A stretch of DNA of 40,660 nucleotides from contig NZ_DGIR01000032.1 of the NCBI RefSeq assembly GCF_002386445.1, forward strand, positions 583 to 41,242. The letters are read 5' to 3'. Position numbers and translations under genes: made by a program. Shown one piece after another: positions 8,107 through 17,111 of the stretch. The notes under the pieces were generated by a model. That model had not been told where the DNA came from, made no database searches, and saw only the letters and a list, made by a program, of their open reading frames with translations. The DNA is from Pseudomonas sp. UBA4617. GTDB taxonomy: Bacteria; Pseudomonadota; Gammaproteobacteria; Pseudomonadales; Pseudomonadaceae. Numbering within the stretch: the stretch's first letter is position 1; every line of letters begins with the position of its first letter.

Positions 8107-9219
8107 ATGTTCAATCGGCAACTCAAAGCCGCGCTCGCCGAGCGCGATGCGGAAATACTGAGCCTTCGCCAGCGTCTGGCCCAGATCGAACAGGGACCTT
8201 TCATGAGGCTGGATGCCCAGGGCCGCGTGCTGGAACTCAACCCGGCGTGCGCTGCCGCCCTGGGCGCAGAGCCCGGCAGTGCCGTTGGCCAACCGCTGGC
8301 GCAGTGGCTGCCGACCCCGGCCCAGCAGGGCCAGGCACTGCTTGACGCGCTGCTGCGTTCGACTGCGGTGATCCAGTTCGGGCTCGATGGCACGGTGCTG
8401 GATGCAAACCCGATGTTTCTCGATGCCATGGGCTATCGGCTCGAGCAGGTGGTGGGCAGGCATCACCAGATGTTCTGCAGCGCCGCACAGGCCAGCAGCC
8501 CTGACTACGCTCTTTTCTGGCAGACGCTCAATACCGGCCGCTATGTGGCGGGTCGCTTCTGCCGCCTGGACCGGCAAGGCCGGGAGGTCTGGCTGGAAGC
8601 CAGTTACAACCCGGTCACCGACGCCCGGGGGCGCCTGGTGAAGGTGGTCAAGTTCGCCTCGGTGGTGACTGACCAGGTGCGGCGGGAGGAGGAGGTCAAG
8701 CGTGCCGCGCAGATGGCGCTGGATGTTTCTCGCAGCACCGACGCCGGTGCCAGCGAAGGCGTGGCGGTGATGCATGCCATGGAGCAGACCATGCACGACG
8801 TGGCTCGCCAGATGCAGGCTGCGGGTGTCACCATCAGCGCGCTGGGCGAGCAATCGACCAGCATCAGCGCCATCGTGCAGACCATTGGCGGGATCGCCGC
8901 GCAGACCAACCTGCTGGCACTCAACGCGGCCATCGAGGCGGCACGTGCCGGCGAGCAGGGCCGAGGCTTCGCAGTGGTGGCCGATGAGGTCCGCAAGCTG
9001 GCGGCGCGCACCAGCACGGCCACCGCCGAGATCGATGCCGTGGTCGCGCGTAACCAGGTCCTGGCCAGCCAGGCTGTCAGCGAGGTCGAGCGTAGCCGGA
9101 AGGAGGCGGCCAGCGCATTGCAGTTGGCGCTCCAGGCCGGTACGGCCATCAGCGCCATCCAGGCCGGGGCACGCAAGGTGGTGGATGCGGTAGAGCGGGT
9201 GAGCGAAGACCTGGGCTAG
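8107..9219 (+). CDS. Soluble two-PAS chemoreceptor-like protein, BdlA-like
   Basis: A 370-residue cytosolic protein. A coiled start (AALAERDAEILSLRQRLAQI) is followed by a first, weak PAS (MRLDAQGRVLELNPACAAAL), a second PAS (IQFGLDGTVLDANPMFLDAMGY) with its PAC region to about residue 195, and a short methyl-accepting signalling domain with the conserved hairpin AAQTNLLALNAAIEAARAGE and GFAVVADEVRKLAARTST. There is no transmembrane or periplasmic part. This is the plan of P. aeruginosa BdlA (two PAS plus MCP domain, about 417 residues), which links chemotaxis-type sensing to biofilm dispersal through cyclic di-GMP. The signalling domain here is short and ends soon after the hairpin. It is directly downstream of an EAL phosphodiesterase, which supports a dispersal or aerotaxis role. 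An Aer-type energy-taxis role is the alternative. Confidence 0.85.
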   Translation: MFNRQLKAALAERDAEILSLRQRLAQIEQGPFMRLDAQGRVLELNPACAAALGAEPGSAVGQPLAQWLPTPAQQGQALLDALLRSTAVIQFGLDGTVLDANPMFLDAMGYRLEQVVGRHHQMFCSAAQASSPDYALFWQTLNTGRYVAGRFCRLDRQGREVWLEASYNPVTDARGRLVKVVKFASVVTDQVRREEEVKRAAQMALDVSRSTDAGASEGVAVMHAMEQTMHDVARQMQAAGVTISALGEQSTSISAIVQTIGGIAAQTNLLALNAAIEAARAGEQGRGFAVVADEVRKLAARTSTATAEIDAVVARNQVLASQAVSEVERSRKEAASALQLALQAGTAISAIQAGARKVVDAVERVSEDLG

Positions 9220-9264
9220 ACATGGCGGCGGGGTGGCCAGATTTGCCTTATGTGTTTGCGAAGC

Positions 9265-9288
9265 ATTAGCATTAGCAAAATCATTGAT
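9265..9288. promoter_or_regulatory. Fur-box-like hexamer array upstream of TonB receptor gene
   Basis: Consecutive hexamers ATTAGC, ATTAGC and AAAATC at 9265-9282 match the Fur repeat unit ATTATC at 5, 5 and 4 of 6 positions; the following ATTGAT is weaker. The array sits 25-42 bases upstream of the receptor start at 9307, where Fur would block transcription when iron is plentiful. The rest of the 87-bp gap shows no other clear signal. Confidence 0.42.
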
Positions 9289-9306
9289 CTTGCCCCGGAA
9301 CCCGAC

Positions 9307-11496
9307 ATGCCTTCGCCGCTACCGTCACGGCCAGCTCTGCTGGCGTTCTGCTGTTTCGTCCCGTTGCTGGCCCACGCTGGCGAACCGATCCAGCTGGAGG
9401 CTACCGACATCAATGCCGATGCCCTGAAGGCGCGGCCAGGCGCAATGCCTGAGGCGTTCGCCGGCGGGCAAGTGGCCCGTGGCGGGCAGATGGGGGTGCT
9501 GGGCAACCAGGACTACATGGATGTGCCTTTCACGATGACCAGCTACACCGCCAAGCTCATCGAAGACCAGCAGGCCGAAGACATCGGCGACGTGCTGGCC
9601 AACGACCCTTCGGTGCGCGAGTCGTACGGCTTTGGCAACCAGTCCAAGGTGTTCGTGATCAGGGGCTTGCCGCTGGCCGGTGATGACATCTCCTTCAATG
9701 GCCTGTACGGCATCCTGCCGCGCCAGATCATGTCCACCGATGGCGTGGAACGGGTCGAAGTGTTCAAGGGGCCGAACGCTTTTCTCAATGGCGTCAGCCC
9801 GACCGGCACCGGCCTGGGCGGCAACGTCAACCTGCAACCCAAGCGCGCCGAAGACTTGCCGACCCGCCGCTACACCCAGGACATCAGCGCCGATGGCCGC
9901 ATTGGCGAACACCTCGATATCGGCCAGCGCTTCGGTGAAGACAACCGCTTCGGCGCGCGCCTGAACCTCAGCCAGCGCGAAGGTGAAACAGCGGTCGACG
10001 ATCAGGACCAGCGCACCAAGCTGTTTACCGCAGGCCTTGACTACCGCGGCGACAATTTCCGCCTGTCGACCGACATTGGCTACCAGAAGCAGCGTATCAA
10101 CCACCTGCGCAACTCGGTGCGCCTGGGCAGCACAACCACCAGCCTGCCGACCGCACCGGATGCCAGCCACAACTATGGCCAGGCCTGGAGCTACAGCGAG
10201 TCGGAAGACACCTTTGGCATGGCGCGCGGCGAATGGGACCTGAACGACAACTGGACGGCCTACCTGGCCGGCGGTGCACGGCATACCCGCGAACACGGCA
10301 CCTATGGCACGCCGGTGCTGGTCGGCAACAGCGGTGCGGCGACGATTACCCCTTCCGATATTGTCCATGGTGAAGACAACACCAGCTTCAGTGCCGGCCT
10401 CAATGGCCGGTTGCAGACCGGAGCAATCAGCCACCAGGTCGCCGTGGGTGCGAACACCCTGTGGACCCAGGCGGAGAACGCCTACACCTTCTATTCGCCG
10501 ATCAGCACCCACCTCTACGACACTGTGCAGCAGGCCAAGCCGAGTAATGTCACCAGCACGGGTGGCGAAATGGGTGACCCAGGTGTCACCGGCAAGACCC
10601 GCGCTCGCAGCATCGCGATTTCCGATACCGTCGGTGTATTCGACGACCGCCTGTTGCTGACCTACGGGGTACGCCGCCAGCAACTGCGGGTGGAGAGCTA
10701 CAGCTACGATGGCACCACCTCGCAGGGCAACGTCAACCCAGCCAATGACGGTAGCCGCCGGGGCGACCCTTACGACAAGTCGATTACCACGCCGGTATAC
10801 GGCATCGTATTCAAGGCGACCGACAGTATTTCACTGTATGCCAACCGCATCGAAGGCCTGGCTCAGGGGCCGACGCCGCCAGCCAATGTATCGAATGCCG
10901 GTGAAATGTTCCCCCCCGGTCGCACCAAGCAGCTTGAAGCCGGTATCAAGCTCGACCGGCAGAACTTTGGCGCGAACCTGGCCGTGTTCCGCATCGAGAA
11001 GCCGTCGGACGGCTACACCTTGAACAATGTCTTCATCCGCGACGGCGAACAGGTCAACAAAGGCCTGGAATTGAGCCTGTTCGGCGAGCCCGTCGAAGGC
11101 CTGCGGCTGATGGCCGGTGGTACCCGCATGAGCTCGGAGCAGAAGAACACCGCCAACGGCAGTAACGACGGCAACCACGCCATCGGTGTGCCGACCTTCC
11201 AGCTCAATGCCAGTGTCGACTGGGATGTACCGGGTGTGCCGGGGCTGGCGTTGAATGCACGCATGTTGCGCACTGGCGGCCAGTACGTGGATGCCGCGAA
11301 CAACGTCAGTCTGCCGACCTGGAACCGTTTCGACATCGGTGGTCGCTACACGCTGAAAGTAGCGGAGAAAGACCTGACCTTGCGGGTCAACGTGGAAAAC
11401 CTGACCGACAAGAACTACTGGGCTTCGGCCAATGGCGGCTACCTGACCCAGGGCGATCCGCGGCTGGTGAAGTTCTCCGGCACCATCGATTTCTGA
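9307..11496 (+). CDS. TonB-dependent siderophore-type outer membrane receptor
   Basis: From ATG 9307 the product has 729 residues and begins with a signal peptide (MPSPLPSRPALLAFCCFVPL, cleavage near AHA-GEP). The plug domain follows in about residues 60-180 (VPFTMTSYTAKLIEDQQAED, NDPSVRES, FVIRGLPLAGDDISFNGLYG, VERVEVFKGPNAFLNG, GGNVNLQPKRA), then a 22-strand barrel ending in a C-terminal Phe (KFSGTIDF). There is no N-terminal STN signalling domain, so it is a plain importer, not a FecA-type sensor. The plug pattern is that of hydroxamate or catechol siderophore receptors. No siderophore synthesis genes are adjacent, so uptake of foreign siderophores is likely. An in-frame ATG at 9250 would put extra residues before the signal peptide and run through the Fur-like site, so I reject it. 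The gene ends at a hairpin facing the npp operon. Confidence 0.9.
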   Translation: MPSPLPSRPALLAFCCFVPLLAHAGEPIQLEATDINADALKARPGAMPEAFAGGQVARGGQMGVLGNQDYMDVPFTMTSYTAKLIEDQQAEDIGDVLANDPSVRESYGFGNQSKVFVIRGLPLAGDDISFNGLYGILPRQIMSTDGVERVEVFKGPNAFLNGVSPTGTGLGGNVNLQPKRAEDLPTRRYTQDISADGRIGEHLDIGQRFGEDNRFGARLNLSQREGETAVDDQDQRTKLFTAGLDYRGDNFRLSTDIGYQKQRINHLRNSVRLGSTTTSLPTAPDASHNYGQAWSYSESEDTFGMARGEWDLNDNWTAYLAGGARHTREHGTYGTPVLVGNSGAATITPSDIVHGEDNTSFSAGLNGRLQTGAISHQVAVGANTLWTQAENAYTFYSPISTHLYDTVQQAKPSNVTSTGGEMGDPGVTGKTRARSIAISDTVGVFDDRLLLTYGVRRQQLRVESYSYDGTTSQGNVNPANDGSRRGDPYDKSITTPVYGIVFKATDSISLYANRIEGLAQGPTPPANVSNAGEMFPPGRTKQLEAGIKLDRQNFGANLAVFRIEKPSDGYTLNNVFIRDGEQVNKGLELSLFGEPVEGLRLMAGGTRMSSEQKNTANGSNDGNHAIGVPTFQLNASVDWDVPGVPGLALNARMLRTGGQYVDAANNVSLPTWNRFDIGGRYTLKVAEKDLTLRVNVENLTDKNYWASANGGYLTQGDPRLVKFSGTIDF

Positions 11497-11536
11497 GTGG
11501 CCGAGCGGGGCGGGCGATCCGCAGCAGTTTGCACCG

Positions 11537-11562
11537 TGCCAGGGCGGGACCCCGCCCTGGCA
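11537..11562. terminator. Bidirectional hairpin between TonB receptor gene and nppD
   Basis: TGCCAGGGCGGG and CCCGCCCTGGCA form a perfect 12-bp stem around a 2-base centre (effectively a 4-base loop), lying midway in the 74-bp gap between two convergent genes. There is no strong T-tract on either side, so it may work as a weak or Rho-assisted terminator or 3'-end stabiliser. Confidence 0.6.
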
Positions 11563-11570
11563 GTGGTTGG

Positions 11571-13178
11571 CTACGACGCCTTCACCTGTAGAAACGCCGC
11601 CTCCAGCAACTGCCGGGTATACGGATGTTGCGGCGCGTGGAAGATCGCCTGCGCGTCCCCTTGCTCAACCACCTGGCCGTGCTTGATCACCATCAACTGG
11701 TGGCTCAGCGCCTTGACCACCGCCAGGTCATGGCTGATGAACAGGTAGGTCAGGTTGTACTTCTGCTGCAGGTTGCGCAGCAGTTCCACTACCTGGCGCT
11801 GCACGGTGCGGTCCAGCGCCGATGTCGGTTCATCCAGCAGGATCAGCGCCGGCTTCAACACCAGGGCCCGGGCAATGGCAATGCGCTGGCGCTGGCCACC
11901 GGAAAACTCATGTGGGTAGCGATGCCGGGTGCGCGGGTCCAGACCGACTTCCTCCAGCGCAGCAATGATCGCCGCTTCCTGCTCCTGTGGGGTGCCGATG
12001 CGGTGAATGCGCAGCCCTTCACCGACGATGTCCGCCACGCACATGCGCGGGCTCAGGCTGCCGAACGGGTCCTGGAACACCACCTGCATTTCCCGCCGTA
12101 ATGGCCTGACTGCCTTTTGGTTGAGGCATTCGAGCTGTTGCCCGTGGAAGCGAATCCCGCCCTGGCTGGCAATCAGCCGCAGGATTGCCAGGCCCAGCGT
12201 CGACTTGCCCGACCCGGACTCGCCGACAATTCCCAGCGTCTGCCCCTGCGGCAGGCTGAAGTTGACACCGTCCACGGCCTTCACATGGTCGACCGTTCGC
12301 CGCAGCAAGCCTTTCCTGATCGGGAACCACACCTTGAGGTCGTCCACTTCAAGCAACGGCGCGCCCACCGGGTTGTGCGCCGGCAGCCCGCTGGGCTCGG
12401 CATTGATCAGCATCTGCGTGTAGTGGTGCTGCGGGGCGCTGAACAGCCTGGTGCATTCAGCCTGCTCGACGATCTGCCCGCGTTGCATCACGCACACCCG
12501 GTGGGCGATGCGCCGCACCAGGTTGAGGTCGTGGCTGATCAGCAGCAGGGCCATGCCCAGGCGCGCCTGCAGTTCCTTGAGCAGGTCGAGGATCTTCAGC
12601 TGCACGGTCACATCCAGCGCCGTGGTCGGTTCGTCGGCAATCAGCAGGTCGGGTTCGTTGGCCAGCGCCATGGCGATCATCACCCGCTGGCGCTGCCCGC
12701 CCGACAACTCGTGGGGCAGGGCCTTCAAGCGCTTGCGCGGCTCGGGGATACCGACCATTTCCAGCAGCTCCAGCGTACGTGCCGTCGCTTCCTTGCCGCT
12801 CAGGCCCTTGTGCAGCAGGAGAATCTCGTTGATCTGCTTCTCGATGCAGTGCAACGGGTTCAGCGAGGTCATCGGCTCCTGGAAGATCATTGCAATGCGG
12901 TTGCCGCGGATGCGCTGCAGGCTCTTCTCGTTCTGCTGCAGGAGGTCCTTGCCCTCGAAGCGGATGCTGCCGCTGGGGTGGCGGGCGAGGGGGTAGGGCA
13001 GCAGACGCAGGATCGAGTGCGCGGTCACCGACTTGCCCGAGCCGCTCTCGCCGACCAGGGCCAGCGTCTCACCCTTGCGGATATCGAAGCTGATGCCATC
13101 CACCACGCGGTTGACCTGCTCCCCGGTGACGAACTCCACGGCCAGGTCGCGCACTTCGATCAGGTTCTGTTCACTCAT
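11571..13178 (-). CDS. nppD: Peptide ABC importer, duplicated ATPase subunit (YejF/NppD type)
   Basis: This 535-residue cytoplasmic protein fuses two complete ABC ATPases. The first has Walker A GESGSGKS (Lys49) and signature LSGGQRQRV. The second has GESGSGKST, signature FSGGQRQRI and Walker B ALILLDEP. Both halves end in the extra oligopeptide-transporter region (PQHHYTQMLINA, PQHPYTRQLLEA). It powers the permease encoded by the two upstream genes, as in the E. coli YejABEF and P. aeruginosa Npp/Opp importers. The start at 13178 is supported by GAGGAAG 5 bases upstream and by the 1-bp gap to the preceding gene; an ATG at 13202 would overlap that gene. It is the last gene of the operon. In P. 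aeruginosa, as I recall, fabI follows in the same operon; here a convergent TonB receptor gene occupies that place. Confidence 0.93.
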   Translation of the reverse strand: MSEQNLIEVRDLAVEFVTGEQVNRVVDGISFDIRKGETLALVGESGSGKSVTAHSILRLLPYPLARHPSGSIRFEGKDLLQQNEKSLQRIRGNRIAMIFQEPMTSLNPLHCIEKQINEILLLHKGLSGKEATARTLELLEMVGIPEPRKRLKALPHELSGGQRQRVMIAMALANEPDLLIADEPTTALDVTVQLKILDLLKELQARLGMALLLISHDLNLVRRIAHRVCVMQRGQIVEQAECTRLFSAPQHHYTQMLINAEPSGLPAHNPVGAPLLEVDDLKVWFPIRKGLLRRTVDHVKAVDGVNFSLPQGQTLGIVGESGSGKSTLGLAILRLIASQGGIRFHGQQLECLNQKAVRPLRREMQVVFQDPFGSLSPRMCVADIVGEGLRIHRIGTPQEQEAAIIAALEEVGLDPRTRHRYPHEFSGGQRQRIAIARALVLKPALILLDEPTSALDRTVQRQVVELLRNLQQKYNLTYLFISHDLAVVKALSHQLMVIKHGQVVEQGDAQAIFHAPQHPYTRQLLEAAFLQVKAS

Positions 13179-13179
13179 G

Positions 13180-14199
13180 TCACTTCCTCGGGTCGAAGGC
13201 ATCGCGGGCGGATTCGCCGATGAACACCAGCAGGCTCAGCATCAGCGCCAGCACGGCGAAGGCGCTGATGCCCAGCCATGGCGCCTGCAGGTTGGACTTG
13301 CCCTGGGCGACCAGTTCGCCCAGCGACGGCGCGCCTGGCGGCAGGCCGAAACCGAGGAAGTCCAGGGCGGTGAGGGTGCCGATGGCGCCGGTGAGGATGA
13401 ACGGCATGAAGGTCATGGTCGAGATCATCGCGTTGGGCAGGATGTGCCGGTACATGATCGCGCCATTGCGCATGCCCAGGGCACGGGCGGCGCGCACGTA
13501 TTCCAGGTTGCGCCCGCGCAGGAATTCGGCGCGTACCACGTCCACCAGGCTCATCCACGAGAACAGCAGCATGATGCCCAGCAGCCACCAGAAATTCGGT
13601 TGCACGAAACTGGCCAGGATGATCAGCAGGTACAGCACCGGCAGGCCGGACCAGACCTCCAGGAAGCGTTGCCCGGCCAGGTCGACCCAGCCGCCATAGA
13701 AGCCCTGCAACGCCCCCGCGATCACGCCGACGATGGAGCTGAGCAGGGTCAGGGTCAGGGCGAACAGCACCGAAATGCGGAAGCCGTAGATGACCCTTGC
13801 CAGCACGTCGCGGCCCTGGTCATCGGTGCCCAGCCAGTTATCTGCCGACGGCGGCGCCGGGGCCGGCACGCGCAGGTCGTAGTTGATGCTCTGGTAGCTG
13901 AACGGGATCGGTGCCCACAGCACGAAACTGTCCTTTTTCGCCAGTAGTTCGCGGATGTACGGGCTCTTGTAGTTGGCTTCCAGCGGGAATTCGCCGCCGA
14001 AGGTGGTTTCCGGGTAGCGCTTGAACGCCGGGAAATACCACGCGCCGTCGTAGCGCACGGCAATCGGCTTGTCGTTGGCGATCAGCTCGGCGCCCAGGCT
14101 CAGGCCGAACAGGATCAGGAACAGCCAAAGTGACCACCAGCCACGGCGGTTGGCCTTGAAGCGCTCGAAGCGCCGACGGTTGAGGGGGGACAAGGCCAT
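13180..14199 (-). CDS. nppC: Peptide ABC importer permease (YejE/NppC type)
   Basis: A 339-residue inner-membrane permease. After a basic N-terminus (RRRFERFKANRRGW) comes a membrane segment at about residues 20-40, a periplasmic stretch to about 130 including WLGTDDQGRDVLARVIYGFR, the entry to the DppC/OppC-type permease domain, and then five more hydrophobic segments. The EAA loop that touches the ATPase is visible as EYVRAARALGMRNGAIMYRH. It forms a heterodimeric channel with the NppB-type subunit. The long insertion before the first core helix (KPIAVRYDGAWYF, ETTFGGEFPLEANYK) is typical of YejE compared with OppC. It lies 1 bp from both neighbours. Confidence 0.92.
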   Translation of the reverse strand: MALSPLNRRRFERFKANRRGWWSLWLFLILFGLSLGAELIANDKPIAVRYDGAWYFPAFKRYPETTFGGEFPLEANYKSPYIRELLAKKDSFVLWAPIPFSYQSINYDLRVPAPAPPSADNWLGTDDQGRDVLARVIYGFRISVLFALTLTLLSSIVGVIAGALQGFYGGWVDLAGQRFLEVWSGLPVLYLLIILASFVQPNFWWLLGIMLLFSWMSLVDVVRAEFLRGRNLEYVRAARALGMRNGAIMYRHILPNAMISTMTFMPFILTGAIGTLTALDFLGFGLPPGAPSLGELVAQGKSNLQAPWLGISAFAVLALMLSLLVFIGESARDAFDPRK

Positions 14200-14200
14200 G

Positions 14201-15274
14201 TCAGTGCTCCCGGCTGGCGAAGTCGATGCGTGGATCGACCAGGGTGTAGGTCAGGTCGCCGATCAGTTTCACCACCAGCCCCAGCAGGGTGAAGATGAAC
14301 AGGGTGCCGAAGACCACCGGGTAGTCGCGGTTGATGGCCGCCTCGAAGCTCATCAGGCCCAGGCCGTCGAGGCTGAAGATCACCTCGATCAGCAACGACC
14401 CGGTGAAGAAGATACCGATGAATGCCGAAGGGAACCCGGCGATCACCAGCAGCATGGCGTTGCGGAACACGTGGCCGTACAGCACGCGCGGCCGGCTCAG
14501 GCCCTTGGCCTTGGCCGTGACCACGTATTGCTTGTTGATCTCGTCGAGGAAGCTGTTCTTGGTCAGCAAGGTCATGGTGGCGAAGTTGCCGATGACCAGC
14601 GCAGTGATCGGCAGGACCAGGTGCCAGAAGTAGTCCAGCACCTTGCCGGTGGTGCTCAGTTCGTCAAAGTTGTTGGAGGTGAGGCCGCGCAGCGGGAACC
14701 AGTCGAAGTAGCTGCCGCCGGCGAACAGCACGATCAGCAGAATGGCGAAAAGGAACGCCGGGATGGCATAGCCGACGATGATCGCCGAGCTGGTCCACAC
14801 GTCGAAGTGGCTGCCGTGGCGCACCGCCTTGGCAATACCCAGCGGGATCGACACCAGGTACATGATCAGCGTGCTCCACAGCCCCAGCGAAATCGACACC
14901 GGCATCTTCTCGATGATCAGGTCGATGACCTTGGCATCGCGGAAGAAGCTGTCACCGAAGTCCAGCCGCGCGTAGTTCTTGATCATGATCCACAGGCGTT
15001 CGGGCGCCGACTTGTCGAAGCCGTACATGCGCTCGATCTCGGCGATCAACGCCGGATCCAGGCCCTGGCCACCCCGGTAGTTGGAACCGGCCACCGACAC
15101 TTCGGCACCGCCACCGGCAATGCGGCTGGTGGCGCCTTCGAAGCCTTCGAGTTTGGCGATCATCTGTTCGACCGGGCCGCCGGGGGCGGCCTGGACGATG
15201 ATGAAGTTGATGATCAGGATGCCGAACAAGGTCGGGATGATCAGCAGCAGACGGCGCAGGATATAGGCCAGCAT
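14201..15274 (-). CDS. nppB: Peptide ABC importer permease (YejB/NppB type)
   Basis: A 357-residue inner-membrane permease of the DppB/OppB family. It starts MLAYILRRLLLIIPTLFGI, the first membrane helix, and has the YejB-specific periplasmic region (GPVEQMIAKLEGFEGATSRI and IERMYGFDKSAPERLW). Five more helices follow, and the cytoplasmic EAA loop reads QYVVTAKAKGLSRPRVLYGH. It ends TYTLVDPRIDFASREH, a common end for this family. It pairs with the NppC-type subunit. The ATG at 15274 lies 1 bp after the stop of the upstream binding-protein gene, so the two genes are translationally linked. Confidence 0.92.
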   Translation of the reverse strand: MLAYILRRLLLIIPTLFGILIINFIIVQAAPGGPVEQMIAKLEGFEGATSRIAGGGAEVSVAGSNYRGGQGLDPALIAEIERMYGFDKSAPERLWIMIKNYARLDFGDSFFRDAKVIDLIIEKMPVSISLGLWSTLIMYLVSIPLGIAKAVRHGSHFDVWTSSAIIVGYAIPAFLFAILLIVLFAGGSYFDWFPLRGLTSNNFDELSTTGKVLDYFWHLVLPITALVIGNFATMTLLTKNSFLDEINKQYVVTAKAKGLSRPRVLYGHVFRNAMLLVIAGFPSAFIGIFFTGSLLIEVIFSLDGLGLMSFEAAINRDYPVVFGTLFIFTLLGLVVKLIGDLTYTLVDPRIDFASREH

Positions 15275-15275
15275 C

Positions 15276-17111
15276 TCAGTTGGCCTCGTCCGCTGGGGTT
15301 GTGCTGACCGCAGGCGTCACACCGGGCTTGATCCACCAGGTGTCGATGCCGATGTCGTACTTGGGCGATACCTTGGGATGGCCGATGTGGTTCCAGTAGG
15401 CCACGCGCCAGGTCTTGATGTGCCAGTTGGGGATCACGTAGTAGCCCCACAGCAACACGCGGTCGAGTGCGCGGCAATGGTCGATCAGGCTCTGGCGCGA
15501 ATCGGCGTTGATCAATTGTTCCACCAGCTGGTCGATGGCCGTGTCGCGCAGGCCGATGAAGTTGCGGCTCCCGGGGTTGTCGGCGGCGGCGCTGGACCAG
15601 AACTCGCGCTGCTCGTTGCCCGGCGAGTTGGACTGCGGGTAGCCGCCGACGATCATGTCGTAGTCGCGTGAACGCAGGCGGGTGATGTATTGCGACACGT
15701 CGACCCGGCGGATGTTCAGCTCGATACCGAGGTCGGCGAGGTTGCGCTTGAACGGCAGCAGGATGCGCTCGAACTCGGTCTGCGCCAGCAGGAACTCGAT
15801 GCTCACCGGCTTGCCCTGGGCGTCGACCATCTTGTCGTCGACGATTTTCCAGCCGGCTTCCTGCAGCAGCTTGTAGGCCTGGCGCTGCTGTTCGCGGATC
15901 ATGCCGCTACCGTCGCTGACCGGATTGTGGAAGGCCTCGCTGAACACTTGCTCGGGCACTTTACCGCGCAGCGGTTCGAGGATTTTCAGCTCGCTGGGGC
16001 TGGGCAGGCCGCGGGCGGCCATTTCCGAGTTCTCGAAGTAGCTGCCGGTGCGGGTGTAGGCGCCATTGAACAGCTGCTTGTTGGTCCACTCGTAGTCCAG
16101 CAGCAGGCTCAGCGCCTGGCGCACGCGAATATCCTGGAACACCGGGCGGCGGATGTTGAAGATGAAGCCCTGCATGCCGGTGGGGTTGCCGTTGGGCAGC
16201 TCTTCCTTGATCAGGCGACCCTCGCGCACGGCCGGTACGTTGTAGGCGGTGGCCCAGTTCTTTGCGCTGACTTCCAGCGCATAGTCGAACGCTCCCGCCT
16301 TCAATGCTTCGAGGGCCACAGTGGTGTCGCGGTAGGAATCGAAGGTCATCACGTCGAAGTTGTAGAAACCGCGGTTGATCGGCAGGTCCTTGGCCCAGTA
16401 ATCCTTGACCCGCTCGTAACGTACCGAGCGCCCGGCCTTCACTTCAGCGACCTTGTACGGGCCGCTGCCCAGCGGAATCTCAAGGTTGCCGCGGTTGAAT
16501 TCGCGGTTTTCGTACCAGTGCCTGGGCAGTACCGGCAATTGCCCAAGAATCAGCGGCAGCTCACGGTTGTTCTTGTGCTTGAACCGGAACAGCACCTTCA
16601 GCGGGTCTTCGGCGACCACTTCGGCAACGTCGGAATAATACTGGCGGTACAGCGGCGCACCGTCCTTGATCAGGGCGTTGAAGGTGAATACCACGTCGTC
16701 GGCGCGCATCGGGTGGCCGTCGTGGAAGCGTGCTTCCGGGCGCAGGTAGAAGCGCACCCAGCTATTGTCCGGGGCCTTCTCGATCTTGCCGGCCACCAGG
16801 CCGTACTCGGTGAACGGCTCGTCCTGGCTCTGGCGCATCAGGGTGTCGTAGATGATGCTGATGTTCTCGGCCGACACGCCCTTGTTGATGAACGGGTTGA
16901 GGCTGTCGAAGCCGCCGAAGCTGGACTGGCGGAAGGTGCCGCCCTTGGGCGCGTCGGGGTTGACGTAGTCGAAGTGCTTGAAGTCGGCCGGGTATTTGGG
17001 GGGCTCGTCGTACAGGGTGAGGGCGTGTTGTGGTGCGGCCAGGGCGGGAAGGCTCAGGCAGGCAAGCAACAGGCTGCCGGCCAGCTGGCGCAGTCGGTGC
17101 GTTGGCATCAT
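15276..17111 (-). CDS. nppA2: Peptide ABC importer periplasmic binding protein, second copy (NppA2 type)
   Basis: A 611-residue SBP_bac_5 family solute-binding protein. From ATG 17111 it begins MMPTHRLRQLAGSLLLACLS with signal peptide cleavage near ALA-APQ. It then has the YejA-type opening YPADFKHFDYVNPDAPKGGT, a central NPTGMQGFIFNIRRPVFQD segment and the tail WHIKTWRVAYWNHIGHPKV. GGAG lies 8 bases upstream of ATG 17111; the adjacent ATG at 17108 is 11 bases away. The ATGATG overlaps the stop of the preceding paralogue. It is a close paralogue of the upstream gene, and the tandem matches the two binding proteins of the P. aeruginosa NppA1A2BCD system, reported to import peptidyl nucleoside antibiotics. 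The ligand difference between the two copies cannot be read from sequence. Confidence 0.9.
   Translation of the reverse strand: MMPTHRLRQLAGSLLLACLSLPALAAPQHALTLYDEPPKYPADFKHFDYVNPDAPKGGTFRQSSFGGFDSLNPFINKGVSAENISIIYDTLMRQSQDEPFTEYGLVAGKIEKAPDNSWVRFYLRPEARFHDGHPMRADDVVFTFNALIKDGAPLYRQYYSDVAEVVAEDPLKVLFRFKHKNNRELPLILGQLPVLPRHWYENREFNRGNLEIPLGSGPYKVAEVKAGRSVRYERVKDYWAKDLPINRGFYNFDVMTFDSYRDTTVALEALKAGAFDYALEVSAKNWATAYNVPAVREGRLIKEELPNGNPTGMQGFIFNIRRPVFQDIRVRQALSLLLDYEWTNKQLFNGAYTRTGSYFENSEMAARGLPSPSELKILEPLRGKVPEQVFSEAFHNPVSDGSGMIREQQRQAYKLLQEAGWKIVDDKMVDAQGKPVSIEFLLAQTEFERILLPFKRNLADLGIELNIRRVDVSQYITRLRSRDYDMIVGGYPQSNSPGNEQREFWSSAAADNPGSRNFIGLRDTAIDQLVEQLINADSRQSLIDHCRALDRVLLWGYYVIPNWHIKTWRVAYWNHIGHPKVSPKYDIGIDTWWIKPGVTPAVSTTPADEAN

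Noticed and set aside
9325..10683. Minus-strand frame of 452 codons inside the TonB receptor gene
   Set aside because: The receptor on the plus strand has signal peptide, plug and barrel motifs; the opposite frame shows no domain.
14069..15307. Plus-strand frame of 412 codons across the permease genes
   Set aside because: Antisense of nppB and nppC, low complexity Gln/His/Asp-rich, and no ribosome binding site of note.
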